Shown here: in pieces, positions 8,663 to 16,544 of the stretch | Layout: every line of letters begins with the position of its first letter | Numbering within the stretch: the first letter of the stretch is position 1 | Assembly: GCA_910584665.1 (NCBI GenBank) | Contig: CAJUBL010000030.1 | Location: 1 to 34,812 of the forward strand | From: an uncultured Muribaculaceae bacterium | Lineage (GTDB): Bacteria; Bacteroidota; Bacteroidia; Bacteroidales; Muribaculaceae | Direction of reading: 5' to 3' | DNA: 34,812 nt | Made by a program: the position numbers and the translations under genes | The notes under the pieces: model-generated | The model's database searches: none | The model's input: only the letters and a program-made list of their open reading frames with translations | What the model was told of the DNA's origin: nothing

Positions 8663-9604
8663 TTATCTTACTATATATGATGTTACCGGCCAATTGACTC
8701 TGGCCATGAAAGCAAAAAGCATGAAACGACGTGAAAGTGTCTTACTACGCTTCATAAAAGGATATAGCGCCGCCAGTTTCTCCCTTAAGAGTTTTACATT
8801 AGGTTCACGACTGCTGACATTGCATTTTACACCCTCAAGCAACAGCAATGTAACCTCAGCACCATATCTGGCTCGAGCCAATAATGAGAGGTCTTGTCGG
8901 GAACTGTCTATATGTGAGCATATATATTCCCATACAGGTATAACCGACATTTTTGATTCAGAAAAACCTTGATGGGATACACTGTCATCATTCATGCGAT
9001 AATGATACAATTGCCGCTCTGTTACAGCCATAAGCGATGAATTGTTCAATATATCCCACATAACCATTGCATCCTCTCCATAACCGATTCCCGGAATAAA
9101 CCGACTTTTTTTATATAATTCAGTTCTGATCAATTTATTACATAGAGAACCAGTAAGCTCGCGGTGTAATAAAAATTTATGAAGGAATTCATCTTTATCC
9201 CATTTCTTTTCGGTAGAATCTATTTTGTTGAGATCAATACCCCTGCCAGTCATAAATGTACACATTGATATATCCGCACCATATTTACGGCTCATAGAGA
9301 ATAATGATTCAACCATATCAGACTCAATCCAGTCATCAGCATCAACAAATAACGTATACTCCCCTACAGCATGGCCAATAAGTTGATTTCTTGTTACGGC
9401 AACACCGCGGTTTTCGCGAGTATAAACCTCTATTCGAGAGTCTTGGGATGCATGTTTACGTATAATGTCCAATGTCATGTCGCTCGAACCGTCATCAAAC
9501 ACCACAATCTGCAGATCCGAATGAGTCTGATTACATATCGAATTCAAACATTCCGATATATATTTCTCTGCATTATATGCCGGGATTAATACAGATACTT
9601 TCAT
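8663..9604 (-). CDS. GT2-family glycosyltransferase
   Basis: GT-A glycosyltransferase, 313 residues. Seen: VSVLIPAYNAEKYI at the N-terminus, VVFDDGSSDMT (residues 34-44), LFVDADDWIES (near residue 90, metal site DAD), and GYGEDAMVMW, the glutamate-aspartate acceptor region common in this group. The start overlaps the upstream glycosyltransferase stop by 4 nt. It is one of four GT2 genes in the operon, including the interrupted one, which suggests a repeat unit of several sugars. Confidence 0.92.
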   Translation of the reverse strand: MKVSVLIPAYNAEKYISECLNSICNQTHSDLQIVVFDDGSSDMTLDIIRKHASQDSRIEVYTRENRGVAVTRNQLIGHAVGEYTLFVDADDWIESDMVESLFSMSRKYGADISMCTFMTGRGIDLNKIDSTEKKWDKDEFLHKFLLHRELTGSLCNKLIRTELYKKSRFIPGIGYGEDAMVMWDILNNSSLMAVTERQLYHYRMNDDSVSHQGFSESKMSVIPVWEYICSHIDSSRQDLSLLARARYGAEVTLLLLEGVKCNVSSREPNVKLLREKLAALYPFMKRSKTLSRRFMLFAFMARVNWPVTSYIVR

Positions 9605-10791
9605 AATTTCTTTAACGACAACAAATTGTCTAAAAGACTCCGGGCTACAACATCCTTATTAAAACGTGTCCTTACAAAATTAAATCCGGAATCGGCTATC
9701 TGTTCAAGCCTATCTTGATTTTCACTACGCATCCAATATTCAATCTTTTGCTCCAGATCTTTTTTTGTACCATCGTAACCAATATAGTGTTCGCCCTCGA
9801 TCATCCCGTAATCTTCATAATAACCTGTGGTCTGACCGATATATGCACAGCCGCATGCCATCGCCTCTACAAATCCGATACCGGGAATACCCATGATTTC
9901 CTCTCCTACAACAGCTATCTTATAGCTGTTCAGCTTGTCAACCATATTGAAACTATAATATTGTTTCTGATGACCGCCGGTAATTTTTGCATTAAGTCGC
10001 TGAATGATCTTCATCACCGGATTGCCTGACTGCCGTTTTTTGTCGGTCTGTTTATTTTCAAGATAATCAAAATTAAACGAATCTATCAATTCAGATCTTT
10101 CCTTTGCCAGATCACGACAATTACGTCTTGCAGGCTGGGCACACGGATCTCCATAAAAATCAGTGATATTGTACATGTATGTTATGGTACCTACACTTAC
10201 GGCTTTCTGAAGACGTTCGGCAAAAGGTCTGATCCGTTCAAAACGAGGTTCAAAAACAAACGGTATCGTAAAAAATTTCCCCTTAAACCATGGCAGATCC
10301 CGACGCCACATCCCACTATATTTCCGCAGGTCCGACTCATTATACATGGCGACAGGTTTGAATTTCCGCTCTACCTCCGAATGCTGTGTTCCAAAATGAA
10401 TCTGACATATTACGCGCGTTGCGTCAGGCAGTTCCTTGAAATCCAGCTGACAAGGCCCATAATAGCTGTAAGCAATCACTATATCATCCGGCCTTATATC
10501 CGATTCTTTTCTGAGTACTGTTATTTTTCCTCCGCTGATTCCGTTTTTTCTCATCGTTATCCTATGTTCCAGGAAGCGGAAACTCTGTAGTAACGGATTG
10601 CGAGTGGTGTAAGAAAGCGAAAGTCCACGTCTGTTTATATAAGTACAGACTTCAACATCCTCACGTTCAAGCAAGTAATCAAGTAGATACCGGTGTTTTA
10701 CAGCAACACTCTGACCGAAAATAATTTTATTCAAAGTCTTCACAAGAAATTCATTCCCGTGAAGATTAATAAATATAACACGTTGTTTCAT
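9601..10791 (-). CDS. GT-B-fold glycosyltransferase
   Basis: Probable glycosyltransferase, 396 residues, assigned mainly from its C-terminal half: GEEIMGIPGIGFVEAMACG carries the donor-site glutamates of GT4-like enzymes, followed by a family-typical helix rich in acidic and basic residues (KKDLEQKIEYW). The N-terminal half is divergent and lacks the usual glycine-rich GG loop, although FINLHGNEFLV and FGQSVAVKHRYLLDYLL fit a GT-B acceptor domain. It overlaps its neighbours by 4 nt on each side. Specificity is unknown, and the fold assignment is firmer than the family. Confidence 0.8.
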   Translation of the reverse strand: MKQRVIFINLHGNEFLVKTLNKIIFGQSVAVKHRYLLDYLLEREDVEVCTYINRRGLSLSYTTRNPLLQSFRFLEHRITMRKNGISGGKITVLRKESDIRPDDIVIAYSYYGPCQLDFKELPDATRVICQIHFGTQHSEVERKFKPVAMYNESDLRKYSGMWRRDLPWFKGKFFTIPFVFEPRFERIRPFAERLQKAVSVGTITYMYNITDFYGDPCAQPARRNCRDLAKERSELIDSFNFDYLENKQTDKKRQSGNPVMKIIQRLNAKITGGHQKQYYSFNMVDKLNSYKIAVVGEEIMGIPGIGFVEAMACGCAYIGQTTGYYEDYGMIEGEHYIGYDGTKKDLEQKIEYWMRSENQDRLEQIADSGFNFVRTRFNKDVVARSLLDNLLSLKKL

Positions 10792-11870
10792 ATCTGTTGG
10801 AGAGCGTCTTCCAGAAAACCGAGAGAATGTGATTTCAAGGCATTAATACGATCCTTTACCGCAGGAGTGGATATGTAATATCCACTGTCATCTGGTTTTA
10901 TATCGAGTGTTGAAATTAAAGAATCCAATCTCGAATTACCACGAGTATTGTTAGTAAGAATTCTAACCGGTCTATTAAATATAATTGAGAAAACAGTGCC
11001 ATGAAAAGAGTCAGTAATTACCCGATCGGCATGAGCAAGCGTGGAGAGCCACGATTCGACAGAGTCAAAACGGTCCCTATGCATTTGCCCTGCTTTGACA
11101 ATAGGCAGATTTTTATCGCGGCTCTCTTGTTTTACAGTCTTATATTTGATTCTGTCAGTGTCAAGAATATATGTGGCTATATAGTTACCTTCAGGTGCAT
11201 CCTTCTCATCGGTCAGAGATAAATAATCCCTGGCAGTCAATAACATTGTGGGGTCGAGCACATGTACAGCATCCACCTCAAGATATTCCTTACATAGATT
11301 TACCCCCGATTTTTCTCTTACCGATATAGCATTGAATTTTTTTGCCAATTCTCTTACGCGAGGTGTCTCATCAAGAGAAATTTCCCATTGGTCGGTGCCG
11401 AAAGAAGCCGCATAAGAGACTTTTATGATCTCGGGATTTAGTATGAAATCAAAGAAATAGTTAACGATATTGGGCGAACACCACGGACGCCATACCTGAT
11501 CACTGCCAACAATCCAGGCATCGGCCTGAAGTTCGTCACACAACCGTGGTGTAAACGGTACACTTCGGTCCTTTTTTGCAATATGCTTATCTACAAACTC
11601 TCGTTGAGGGAAACATAACTCACGCTCTTTTCTGGAAAATGTATGAGGATTAATGAACGGATAGTCATACTCATTTCTTATTTTCTTTATAAGATTGATC
11701 ACAGCATGAGCATATGATTTCCAATCGGGATACGATGTTATTTCTCTTACAGGCACATTGACTGTAAGAACCTCATGTCCCAGTCGTCGCAAAGTCTCCT
11801 GAAGTGCATAGTTCTGTAATATACCGCCGTAGTTGCAAAACAGCGGCTGGGTTATAATGTTTACTTTCAT
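10788..11870 (-). CDS. Polysaccharide pyruvyl transferase
   Basis: Ketal pyruvyl transferase family (CsaB/WcaK type), 360 residues, using phosphoenolpyruvate to pyruvylate a sugar of the polysaccharide. Seen: NYGGILQNYALQETLRRLGH (residues 13-32), the family N-terminal signature; WIVGSDQVWRP near residue 110; SYAASFG; and TDSFHGTVFSIIFNRP, the conserved histidine region near residue 290. It starts 4 nt after the GT2 gene that is out of frame at present, so its translation may depend partly on that gene. Pyruvylation would add negative charge to the surface polymer. Confidence 0.93.
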   Translation of the reverse strand: MKVNIITQPLFCNYGGILQNYALQETLRRLGHEVLTVNVPVREITSYPDWKSYAHAVINLIKKIRNEYDYPFINPHTFSRKERELCFPQREFVDKHIAKKDRSVPFTPRLCDELQADAWIVGSDQVWRPWCSPNIVNYFFDFILNPEIIKVSYAASFGTDQWEISLDETPRVRELAKKFNAISVREKSGVNLCKEYLEVDAVHVLDPTMLLTARDYLSLTDEKDAPEGNYIATYILDTDRIKYKTVKQESRDKNLPIVKAGQMHRDRFDSVESWLSTLAHADRVITDSFHGTVFSIIFNRPVRILTNNTRGNSRLDSLISTLDIKPDDSGYYISTPAVKDRINALKSHSLGFLEDALQQI

Positions 11871-11874
11871 TATA

Positions 11875-12947
11875 TTATAAATATTTTCCCAATCCGGTAT
11901 ATAATCTCCTGATAATTTTTTCTTTTAGTTTCGGCCGATTTACAACTTTAAGATCCCTAAGCCACATTTCATCAATAACTCCGCTTTTTACTGAATTATA
12001 CAGTCTGCGATAATACGAGTCTTTACAATCCGGACGCTCCAGCACAAATTGTTTAAGTTCTCCGGTTTCTAATTCATTTCGGTAAAAATCCAGAACATCA
12101 GAATACTTAATTTTTGAATTAAACATAATACCTATGATTCCAATAAAGTTCTTGGCCATCGAGTAATGAAGTTGTGCAATCCCCTTCTCATACTTATAAT
12201 CATGTAATATCTGTAATGCCTCGTAGTACTGTTTTTTGAGTTCAGTATATAGATATGGTTTAAATTTTGATGTCATACCTCCGTATCGATAACAATATAC
12301 TATATCTGGTATCACCACATATTTTTTAACAAATGGAAATATCTTCATACTCATAATAGCATCCTCGCCAAATCGATAACCGGATGGTTTAATCTGTGAT
12401 TCTAAAAAAAGTTCTCTCTTATGAATTTTTCCACAAAGATTTACCATCAGCAATGGCTTTCCGAAGAATGTGATAAAGTAGTCATCAAACAATTCAGGTT
12501 GTTCAATTTCCATATATCGACTACTTAAATCTTTTTTTATAAAACCATTATCTCCTAATACACGCCTAAAACAACCTTGAACAATATCTGCATCTGTACG
12601 TTCCAACTCATTCACCAATGTTTTTATTGCACCTGGTGGTAAATAGTCATCAGAATCCACAAACATCACATATTCACCGGTTATTCTGTTTAATCCCTCG
12701 AAACGAGCATTGTCAACGCCTTTATTCTCCTTAAGCAAAACACTCGTAAAGTGCTTATATACAGAGGATTTACCCCCCCCCATCTTTTTTCATAATTAAT
12801 CAATATCTCACCAGATCCATCTGTTGAACAATCATCTATTGCGACTACATCTAAATTTTCATAATTTTGCTTTATAATGGAATCTATACATTTTTTTAGA
12901 TGCCTGGCTGTATTGTATACAGGCACAATGACTGAAACTGTTTTCAT
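11875..12947 (-). pseudogene. GT2 glycosyltransferase, out of frame at a G9 tract (probably phase-variable, OFF here)
   Basis: The 5' part (12947 leftward) encodes a normal GT2 start, VSVIVPVYNTARHL and VVAIDDCSTDGSG, but shifts at the G9 tract (codons 56-59) into a false tail and stops after 85 residues. The 3' part, in another frame from the tract onward, holds FVDSDDYLPPG and the acceptor region RFGEDAIMS. With 10 or 7 Gs the two parts read through as one protein of about 357 residues. With 8 Gs a TAA follows the tract at once. An ATG overlapping the tract at 12783 could restart translation, but the product would lack the nucleotide-binding strand. The break could also be an assembly error in a homopolymer. 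Confidence 0.85.
12773..12781 (-). repeat. G9 tract inside the GT2 gene
   Basis: Nine Gs on the coding strand, flanked as GAT-G9-TAAATC. Reading enters as TGG GGG GGG GTA, which is out of frame with the rest of the gene. G10 or G7 would restore the frame; G8 gives an immediate TAA. Confidence 0.95.
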
Positions 12948-13046
12948 ATATTTTAGAGTGTAAATGAATTAATTTACAATAAAATCGTTGAAGTTATACT
13001 TAATATAAGGAAAATCAGAATTGCCTGTAATGAATGTATTTAATAA

Positions 13047-13730
13047 TTATTTAATATTCCAGTCGATGTATCCGGAGACTTTAATCGGCCGGAAAGTATT
13101 GTTGTCCAGCAGCATCGAATAGATTATGTGAGAGAGATATATCTGTCCGAGGTGCTTCAGACTGTCATAAGCGTTCATGAAATCCTCAGCATTCCCAAAG
13201 CAGTATCCGCCGGCATTGAACAGGTGGCTGACCACACGTTTCTCGATTATGTTTGTGATGTGCTGCATGTCGTCGACGGCGACATAGCTCTTGTTGCGGG
13301 GATCGACAAGGTCGAGGCTCTCCAGCGGACAGACGGCCACGCCGTTCTCGGGATAGATATCGGCCTTGAAATACCCGTCGGCATCCTTGATGAATACCGG
13401 GCCCTGCATACCGCGGATTCCGATGGTTCGGGCTATTGTCTCGGCCTGGGTCTCTGTCGGCTCGTCAAGCACCACGATCTCAGCACGGTCAAGTCCCAGG
13501 CGTCTGAACTGCAGTCTGAGCAGTGTGTCGATGTCGAATGCCTCGGCGTGTCTGCGCAGTATCGTGAAACAGATATTGTCGAACGTGTCGAGGTTGAGAC
13601 CTGTGACGGCTTTCACACAGAACAGCATGCCGTCCCTGCCGGGGGCGAAAATCGGGGGCATGGCGCCGTCATGACCGGCCTTGTCGGAGGCTGCGGGCAC
13701 TATAAGGTTAAAGTTCTTTGAGCTGCTCAT
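13047..13730 (-). CDS. Nucleotidyltransferase-like (GT-A fold) protein, possibly degenerate
   Basis: Protein of 227 residues that resembles sugar-phosphate nucleotidyltransferases: LIVPAAS at residues 9-15 stands where the GxGTR loop is expected, and MPPIFAP where enzymes have KPL/KPM. GPVFIKDADGYFKADI near residue 115 resembles the metal-binding aspartates, and the protein ends GYIDWN, like the terminal DWG of the family. The missing glycine-rich loop and lysine suggest altered or lost catalysis, so it may act as a binding partner. It overlaps the kinase gene by 23 nt, ends a compact GC-rich four-gene cassette, and is followed by 99 nt without a gene. Confidence 0.6.
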   Translation of the reverse strand: MSSSKNFNLIVPAASDKAGHDGAMPPIFAPGRDGMLFCVKAVTGLNLDTFDNICFTILRRHAEAFDIDTLLRLQFRRLGLDRAEIVVLDEPTETQAETIARTIGIRGMQGPVFIKDADGYFKADIYPENGVAVCPLESLDLVDPRNKSYVAVDDMQHITNIIEKRVVSHLFNAGGYCFGNAEDFMNAYDSLKHLGQIYLSHIIYSMLLDNNTFRPIKVSGYIDWNIK

Positions 13731-14574
13731 TGATAGTCTGTTTCAGATAGTTGATTACACGGGGTTCGCGGGCGTACTGGAGTATGCGCAGGAAGTTCAT
13801 CAGCTGCAGGGGACGGTAGTAGCGGCCGTACCATTCGTACCGGTGTGTGAAATGTCTGTCAAGCTCGCGGTCGATGGTGCCGAAAGCTATTCTCAGACGG
13901 ATCGTATCGAACGGATGCACGTACATCAGCTGACTCCACAGCCATGCCGTGTCCTGGCGGAGTTTGACAATGTCAAGCAGAGGTGACTCGATGAACGAAT
14001 CGAGGAAGTCGATAAGGTAGTAGTTGTTTCCGTTGAACAGGATATTGGAGAAGGTCAGGTCGCCGTGGCACATGCCCACAGGTATGAGCATGTCGTCGAG
14101 AGCATCAAACACTGCCTGGGAGCGTTCGAGTATGGATACGGTCCCGGCGTCATCCCTGAGAATACTGTTGCCGAGTGTCTTCTTCTTTACGTCGGCGAAT
14201 TTCTCTGTTACAATCCCGCGGCTCACCGTCCGCAGCGGAGAGGACTGGATCTCCCGCTCGAGATACATTATAAGCGCGCCTATAAGATATCTGACCTGCT
14301 CGAAACCGGCCTGCTCGAAGTATTCGACGAAGTTCTTCGAGTATACGTAGTCCATCTTCACCTGCACCTTGCCGTCGGTGCGGTCGATGGCATGGATCCG
14401 GGGCACGCGTATGTGCTGATACTCGGGGATGGCGGCCTCACGCTGTTTTTCGGCCTGACGCACCAGACGGCCGAGATATCCGGGATCACACGATGATTTA
14501 TACACGTAGAGTTCCGAGCCCTCGCGCACAACGTCGATCTGACATCCGGAATGTCCTTTTACTTCAATATCCAT
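13708..14574 (-). CDS. APH/choline-kinase-like phosphotransferase
   Basis: Small-molecule kinase of the aminoglycoside phosphotransferase/choline kinase superfamily, about 288 residues. Seen: the Brenner motif CHGDLTFSN (His170, Asp172, Asn177) and the metal-binding YLIDF (Asp189). A start 24 nt upstream (14598) is open, but the ATG at 14574 gives an 11-nt overlap with the HAD gene and a compact N-terminus. Kinases of this fold in capsule loci phosphorylate an alcohol or sugar before nucleotide activation, as LicA does for choline. The neighbouring phosphatase and nucleotidyltransferases fit such a route, but the substrate is unknown. Confidence 0.78.
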   Translation of the reverse strand: MDIEVKGHSGCQIDVVREGSELYVYKSSCDPGYLGRLVRQAEKQREAAIPEYQHIRVPRIHAIDRTDGKVQVKMDYVYSKNFVEYFEQAGFEQVRYLIGALIMYLEREIQSSPLRTVSRGIVTEKFADVKKKTLGNSILRDDAGTVSILERSQAVFDALDDMLIPVGMCHGDLTFSNILFNGNNYYLIDFLDSFIESPLLDIVKLRQDTAWLWSQLMYVHPFDTIRLRIAFGTIDRELDRHFTHRYEWYGRYYRPLQLMNFLRILQYAREPRVINYLKQTINEQLKEL

Positions 14575-15136
14575 TAAAAAATTCTGGTTTAACTGCAATA
14601 TATTTCAGACCGGCGGCTCCGGCGGCCCGGAACCCGACCTGTGAATCCTCAAACACCAGGGCATCGGCAGGATCAGTGCCGAAATGCTCCAGCACTGTCA
14701 GATATATCTCGGGATCAGGCTTGCCGTGACTCACGCTCTCTCCGGCAAGAATCAGGTCAAAATCCGGTTCGGCTCCGATGTGGCGCAGAGCGTTGCGAAG
14801 ATTCCTGCCGCGTGCTGTCGAGGCTATGGCGGTAAGGCCTCCGGCACGGTGGAACGCGCGTATGAACTCCAGTAACGGCCTGTTGACCCGCAGATGATCA
14901 AAATGCCGCGGATAGCAGTTCCCCTTGAGTTCTCTGATACGTGCCTTTACGGTGTCGTCACTGATGCCCATCTCATTCATGAAGCGGTCAAAACGTAATC
15001 CGAAGCACCCCAGGTAACGCTCCCGGCTCAGTTCTGTGCCGCACTCGCCGAACGCCTCGCGGTAAGCCCTGTAGTTGGCCTCGAATGTATCGACAAGCGT
15101 ACCGTCAAAGTCGCTGATCAGTAATTTCAGAGCCAT
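14564..15136 (-). CDS. HAD-superfamily phosphatase
   Basis: HAD hydrolase of the beta-phosphoglucomutase/phosphoglycolate phosphatase type, about 190 residues. Seen: motif I DFDGTLVDT (Asp9 nucleophile, Asp11), motif II ASTARG (near residue 106), motif III SHGKPDPEIY (Lys139), motif IV VFEDSQVG (Glu163, Asp164), and a helical cap between motifs I and II. The frame is open to 15193, but the ATG at 15136 gives a proper HAD start and a 10-nt overlap with the nucleotidyltransferase gene. It probably removes or moves a phosphate on the intermediate that the neighbouring kinase and nucleotidyltransferase handle. Confidence 0.88.
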   Translation of the reverse strand: MALKLLISDFDGTLVDTFEANYRAYREAFGECGTELSRERYLGCFGLRFDRFMNEMGISDDTVKARIRELKGNCYPRHFDHLRVNRPLLEFIRAFHRAGGLTAIASTARGRNLRNALRHIGAEPDFDLILAGESVSHGKPDPEIYLTVLEHFGTDPADALVFEDSQVGFRAAGAAGLKYIAVKPEFFNGY

Positions 15137-15852
15137 TGTTTCAGTTCTTCGGGGGTGCCGTACGAGCGGTACATCTCCATCGGCGCTAGCCATACGGGCG
15201 AACCGTCTTTAAGAAGATAATTGTACAGGAGCGAGACATAGTATTCAGGCTTCAGCATCACAGGCTCATCAAGCAGACGATGGGCCGCCGCCTTGAATTC
15301 TTTTCCCGATGCGAAGAAATACGCGCCGCACAGGGCATGGTTCGATATCACCTCCTTTTCGGCCGTTCTTATAACCCGGCCGTTACTGTCCGCCTCGGCA
15401 TAGCTGTACCGCGGCTCGTCTGATTCGAACGATACCAGGGCCCCCCCCCTGGCGTCGGGCGAGCCGAGAGACTCGGCGATAAGCCGGCGGTACCTCTTAC
15501 TGTCAAATTCCAGATCGCAGTCCGTCACCACAACCGCATCTTCATCAGCGATACCCGGTTCGGCGATAAGGCATGTCTCGACGGCACCGCGGGTTGTCTT
15601 CTCAACCGAACAGACCGTTGCCTCGGGCAGTACTGCCCTTATCGAATTATCGATACCATACTCGTCGATATGCTCCTGACGCACAATAAACGAGTATTTC
15701 ATGGGTGCACCGTCGACCCTGACGCTCTCGATGGCGCGGATAAACAGCGGCTTGCCGTTCATTTCGATCAGCGGCTTGGGTGTGGTCCACCCTTCCTTCC
15801 TGAACCGGTTGCCCTCACCGGCCATCGGCATTATGATATGTAATGTTCGCAT
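15127..15852 (-). CDS. Nucleotidyltransferase with an in-frame G9 tract
   Basis: GT-A-fold NTP transferase, 241 residues, expected to join a nucleotide to a sugar phosphate or related phosphate. Seen: MPMAGEGNRF (residues 8-17), TPKPLIEMNGKPL (residues 24-36), the metal-binding TDCDLEF (Asp111, Asp113), and C-terminal YRSYGTPEELKQW, the family's terminal signature. The G9 tract encodes the middle of DARGGALV (residues 133-140), in frame here; one G more or less would truncate the protein within about 30 codons. It is first of a GC-rich four-gene cassette (nucleotidyltransferase, phosphatase, kinase, nucleotidyltransferase-like). Product and NTP are not predictable. Confidence 0.85.
   Translation of the reverse strand: MRTLHIIMPMAGEGNRFRKEGWTTPKPLIEMNGKPLFIRAIESVRVDGAPMKYSFIVRQEHIDEYGIDNSIRAVLPEATVCSVEKTTRGAVETCLIAEPGIADEDAVVVTDCDLEFDSKRYRRLIAESLGSPDARGGALVSFESDEPRYSYAEADSNGRVIRTAEKEVISNHALCGAYFFASGKEFKAAAHRLLDEPVMLKPEYYVSLLYNYLLKDGSPVWLAPMEMYRSYGTPEELKQWL
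15441..15449 (-). repeat. G9 tract inside the nucleotidyltransferase gene
   Basis: Nine Gs on the coding strand read AGG GGG GGG GCC (Arg-Gly-Gly-Ala). The frame is intact. G8 leads to a TAA at the GGG TTA TAA further on, and G10 leads to CAG TAA, so both neighbouring lengths would truncate the enzyme at residues 155-165. Confidence 0.95.
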
Positions 15853-15892
15853 AAATTATGCTCTGATTGATAATGTGTTATAAATCAATATT

Positions 15893-16513
15893 TTACCCCC
15901 CCCCGAGATTCTCCCAGCATAGCATCGCGTTTGCTGTCGGACCGTCATGATATCTTACAATCTTAGCCTTGGGACCGCACACTGTAACATTATCCGGAAC
16001 ATCTTCAACTACAATGGCTCCGGCACCGATGTTTACATTATCTCCGATGGAGATGCCGCCAAGAACTACGGCTCCGGTCCCGATCCGTACATTATTGCCT
16101 ATTGTCGGTTTACCATTATTCCATCCAACAGTAACATTTTGTTTTGCACTGAATTTTTCTCCAATAGCATTTGCATTAATATATGTTGATGTAGCATGTT
16201 CAACAAAAAAACCGCCTTTAATACAGTCTGTTGATATTTCAAACGTTTTCAATTCCGGAATGATCAGTTTACATATGCTACAAAAAATTCCTTTTCCCAA
16301 CCTCATGAAAAAGATATTACGAAATTCTTTTATATCAGTAAGAAGACGATATATTTTACCTATAGAATTACTGTTACTGCCTGGGAAACAAACCGAATAG
16401 GCTTCCTGAGCATCCATATCTATCAATTCTCTCTTCTTTGTCTTCGTAAAGCAATAGGCCAGAACAGGCAGCGCTATAACCGGAATATACAGGACGTAGC
16501 GAAACACTCTCAT
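15893..16513 (-). CDS. SAT-like acetyltransferase with a G9 tract at its stop codon
   Basis: Hexapeptide-repeat O-acetyltransferase of the serine acetyltransferase-like group, 206 residues. Seen: a hydrophobic N-terminus (YVLYIPVIALPVLAYCF) that could anchor it to the membrane, and from about residue 105 a beta-helix with IGNNVRIGTGAVVLGGISIG, IGAGAIV and a closing VPDNVTVCG. Its last three codons are all Gly, encoded by a G9 tract directly before TAA. The gene resembles the acetyltransferase at 17582-18181 closely in the beta-helix. It probably acetylates a sugar of the polysaccharide. 40 nt separate its stop from the next start. Confidence 0.87.
   Translation of the reverse strand: MRVFRYVLYIPVIALPVLAYCFTKTKKRELIDMDAQEAYSVCFPGSNSNSIGKIYRLLTDIKEFRNIFFMRLGKGIFCSICKLIIPELKTFEISTDCIKGGFFVEHATSTYINANAIGEKFSAKQNVTVGWNNGKPTIGNNVRIGTGAVVLGGISIGDNVNIGAGAIVVEDVPDNVTVCGPKAKIVRYHDGPTANAMLCWENLGGG
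15896..15904 (-). repeat. G9 tract abutting the acetyltransferase stop codon
   Basis: Nine Gs encode Gly-Gly-Gly and are followed by TAA. With G8 the frame would run 12 codons further (GGT AAA ATA...) and stop at a TAA at 15856-15858, only 3 nt before the next gene's ATG (15852). With G10 it would stop at TGA after GTA AAA TAT. The tract may thus set the distance between stop and next start. Confidence 0.93.
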
Positions 16514-16544
16514 AAATCAGATATTGACACAGCCATATTATGTG

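Noticed and set aside
11875..12783. Separate gene starting at the ATG that overlaps the G9 tract
   Set aside because: The product would begin MGGGKSS and lack the GT2 nucleotide-binding start, which is encoded just upstream in another frame; one frameshifted gene explains both parts.
13128..13721. 197-codon plus-strand open frame
   Set aside because: Antisense to the nucleotidyltransferase-like gene; the long frame follows from high G+C and lacks recognisable motifs.
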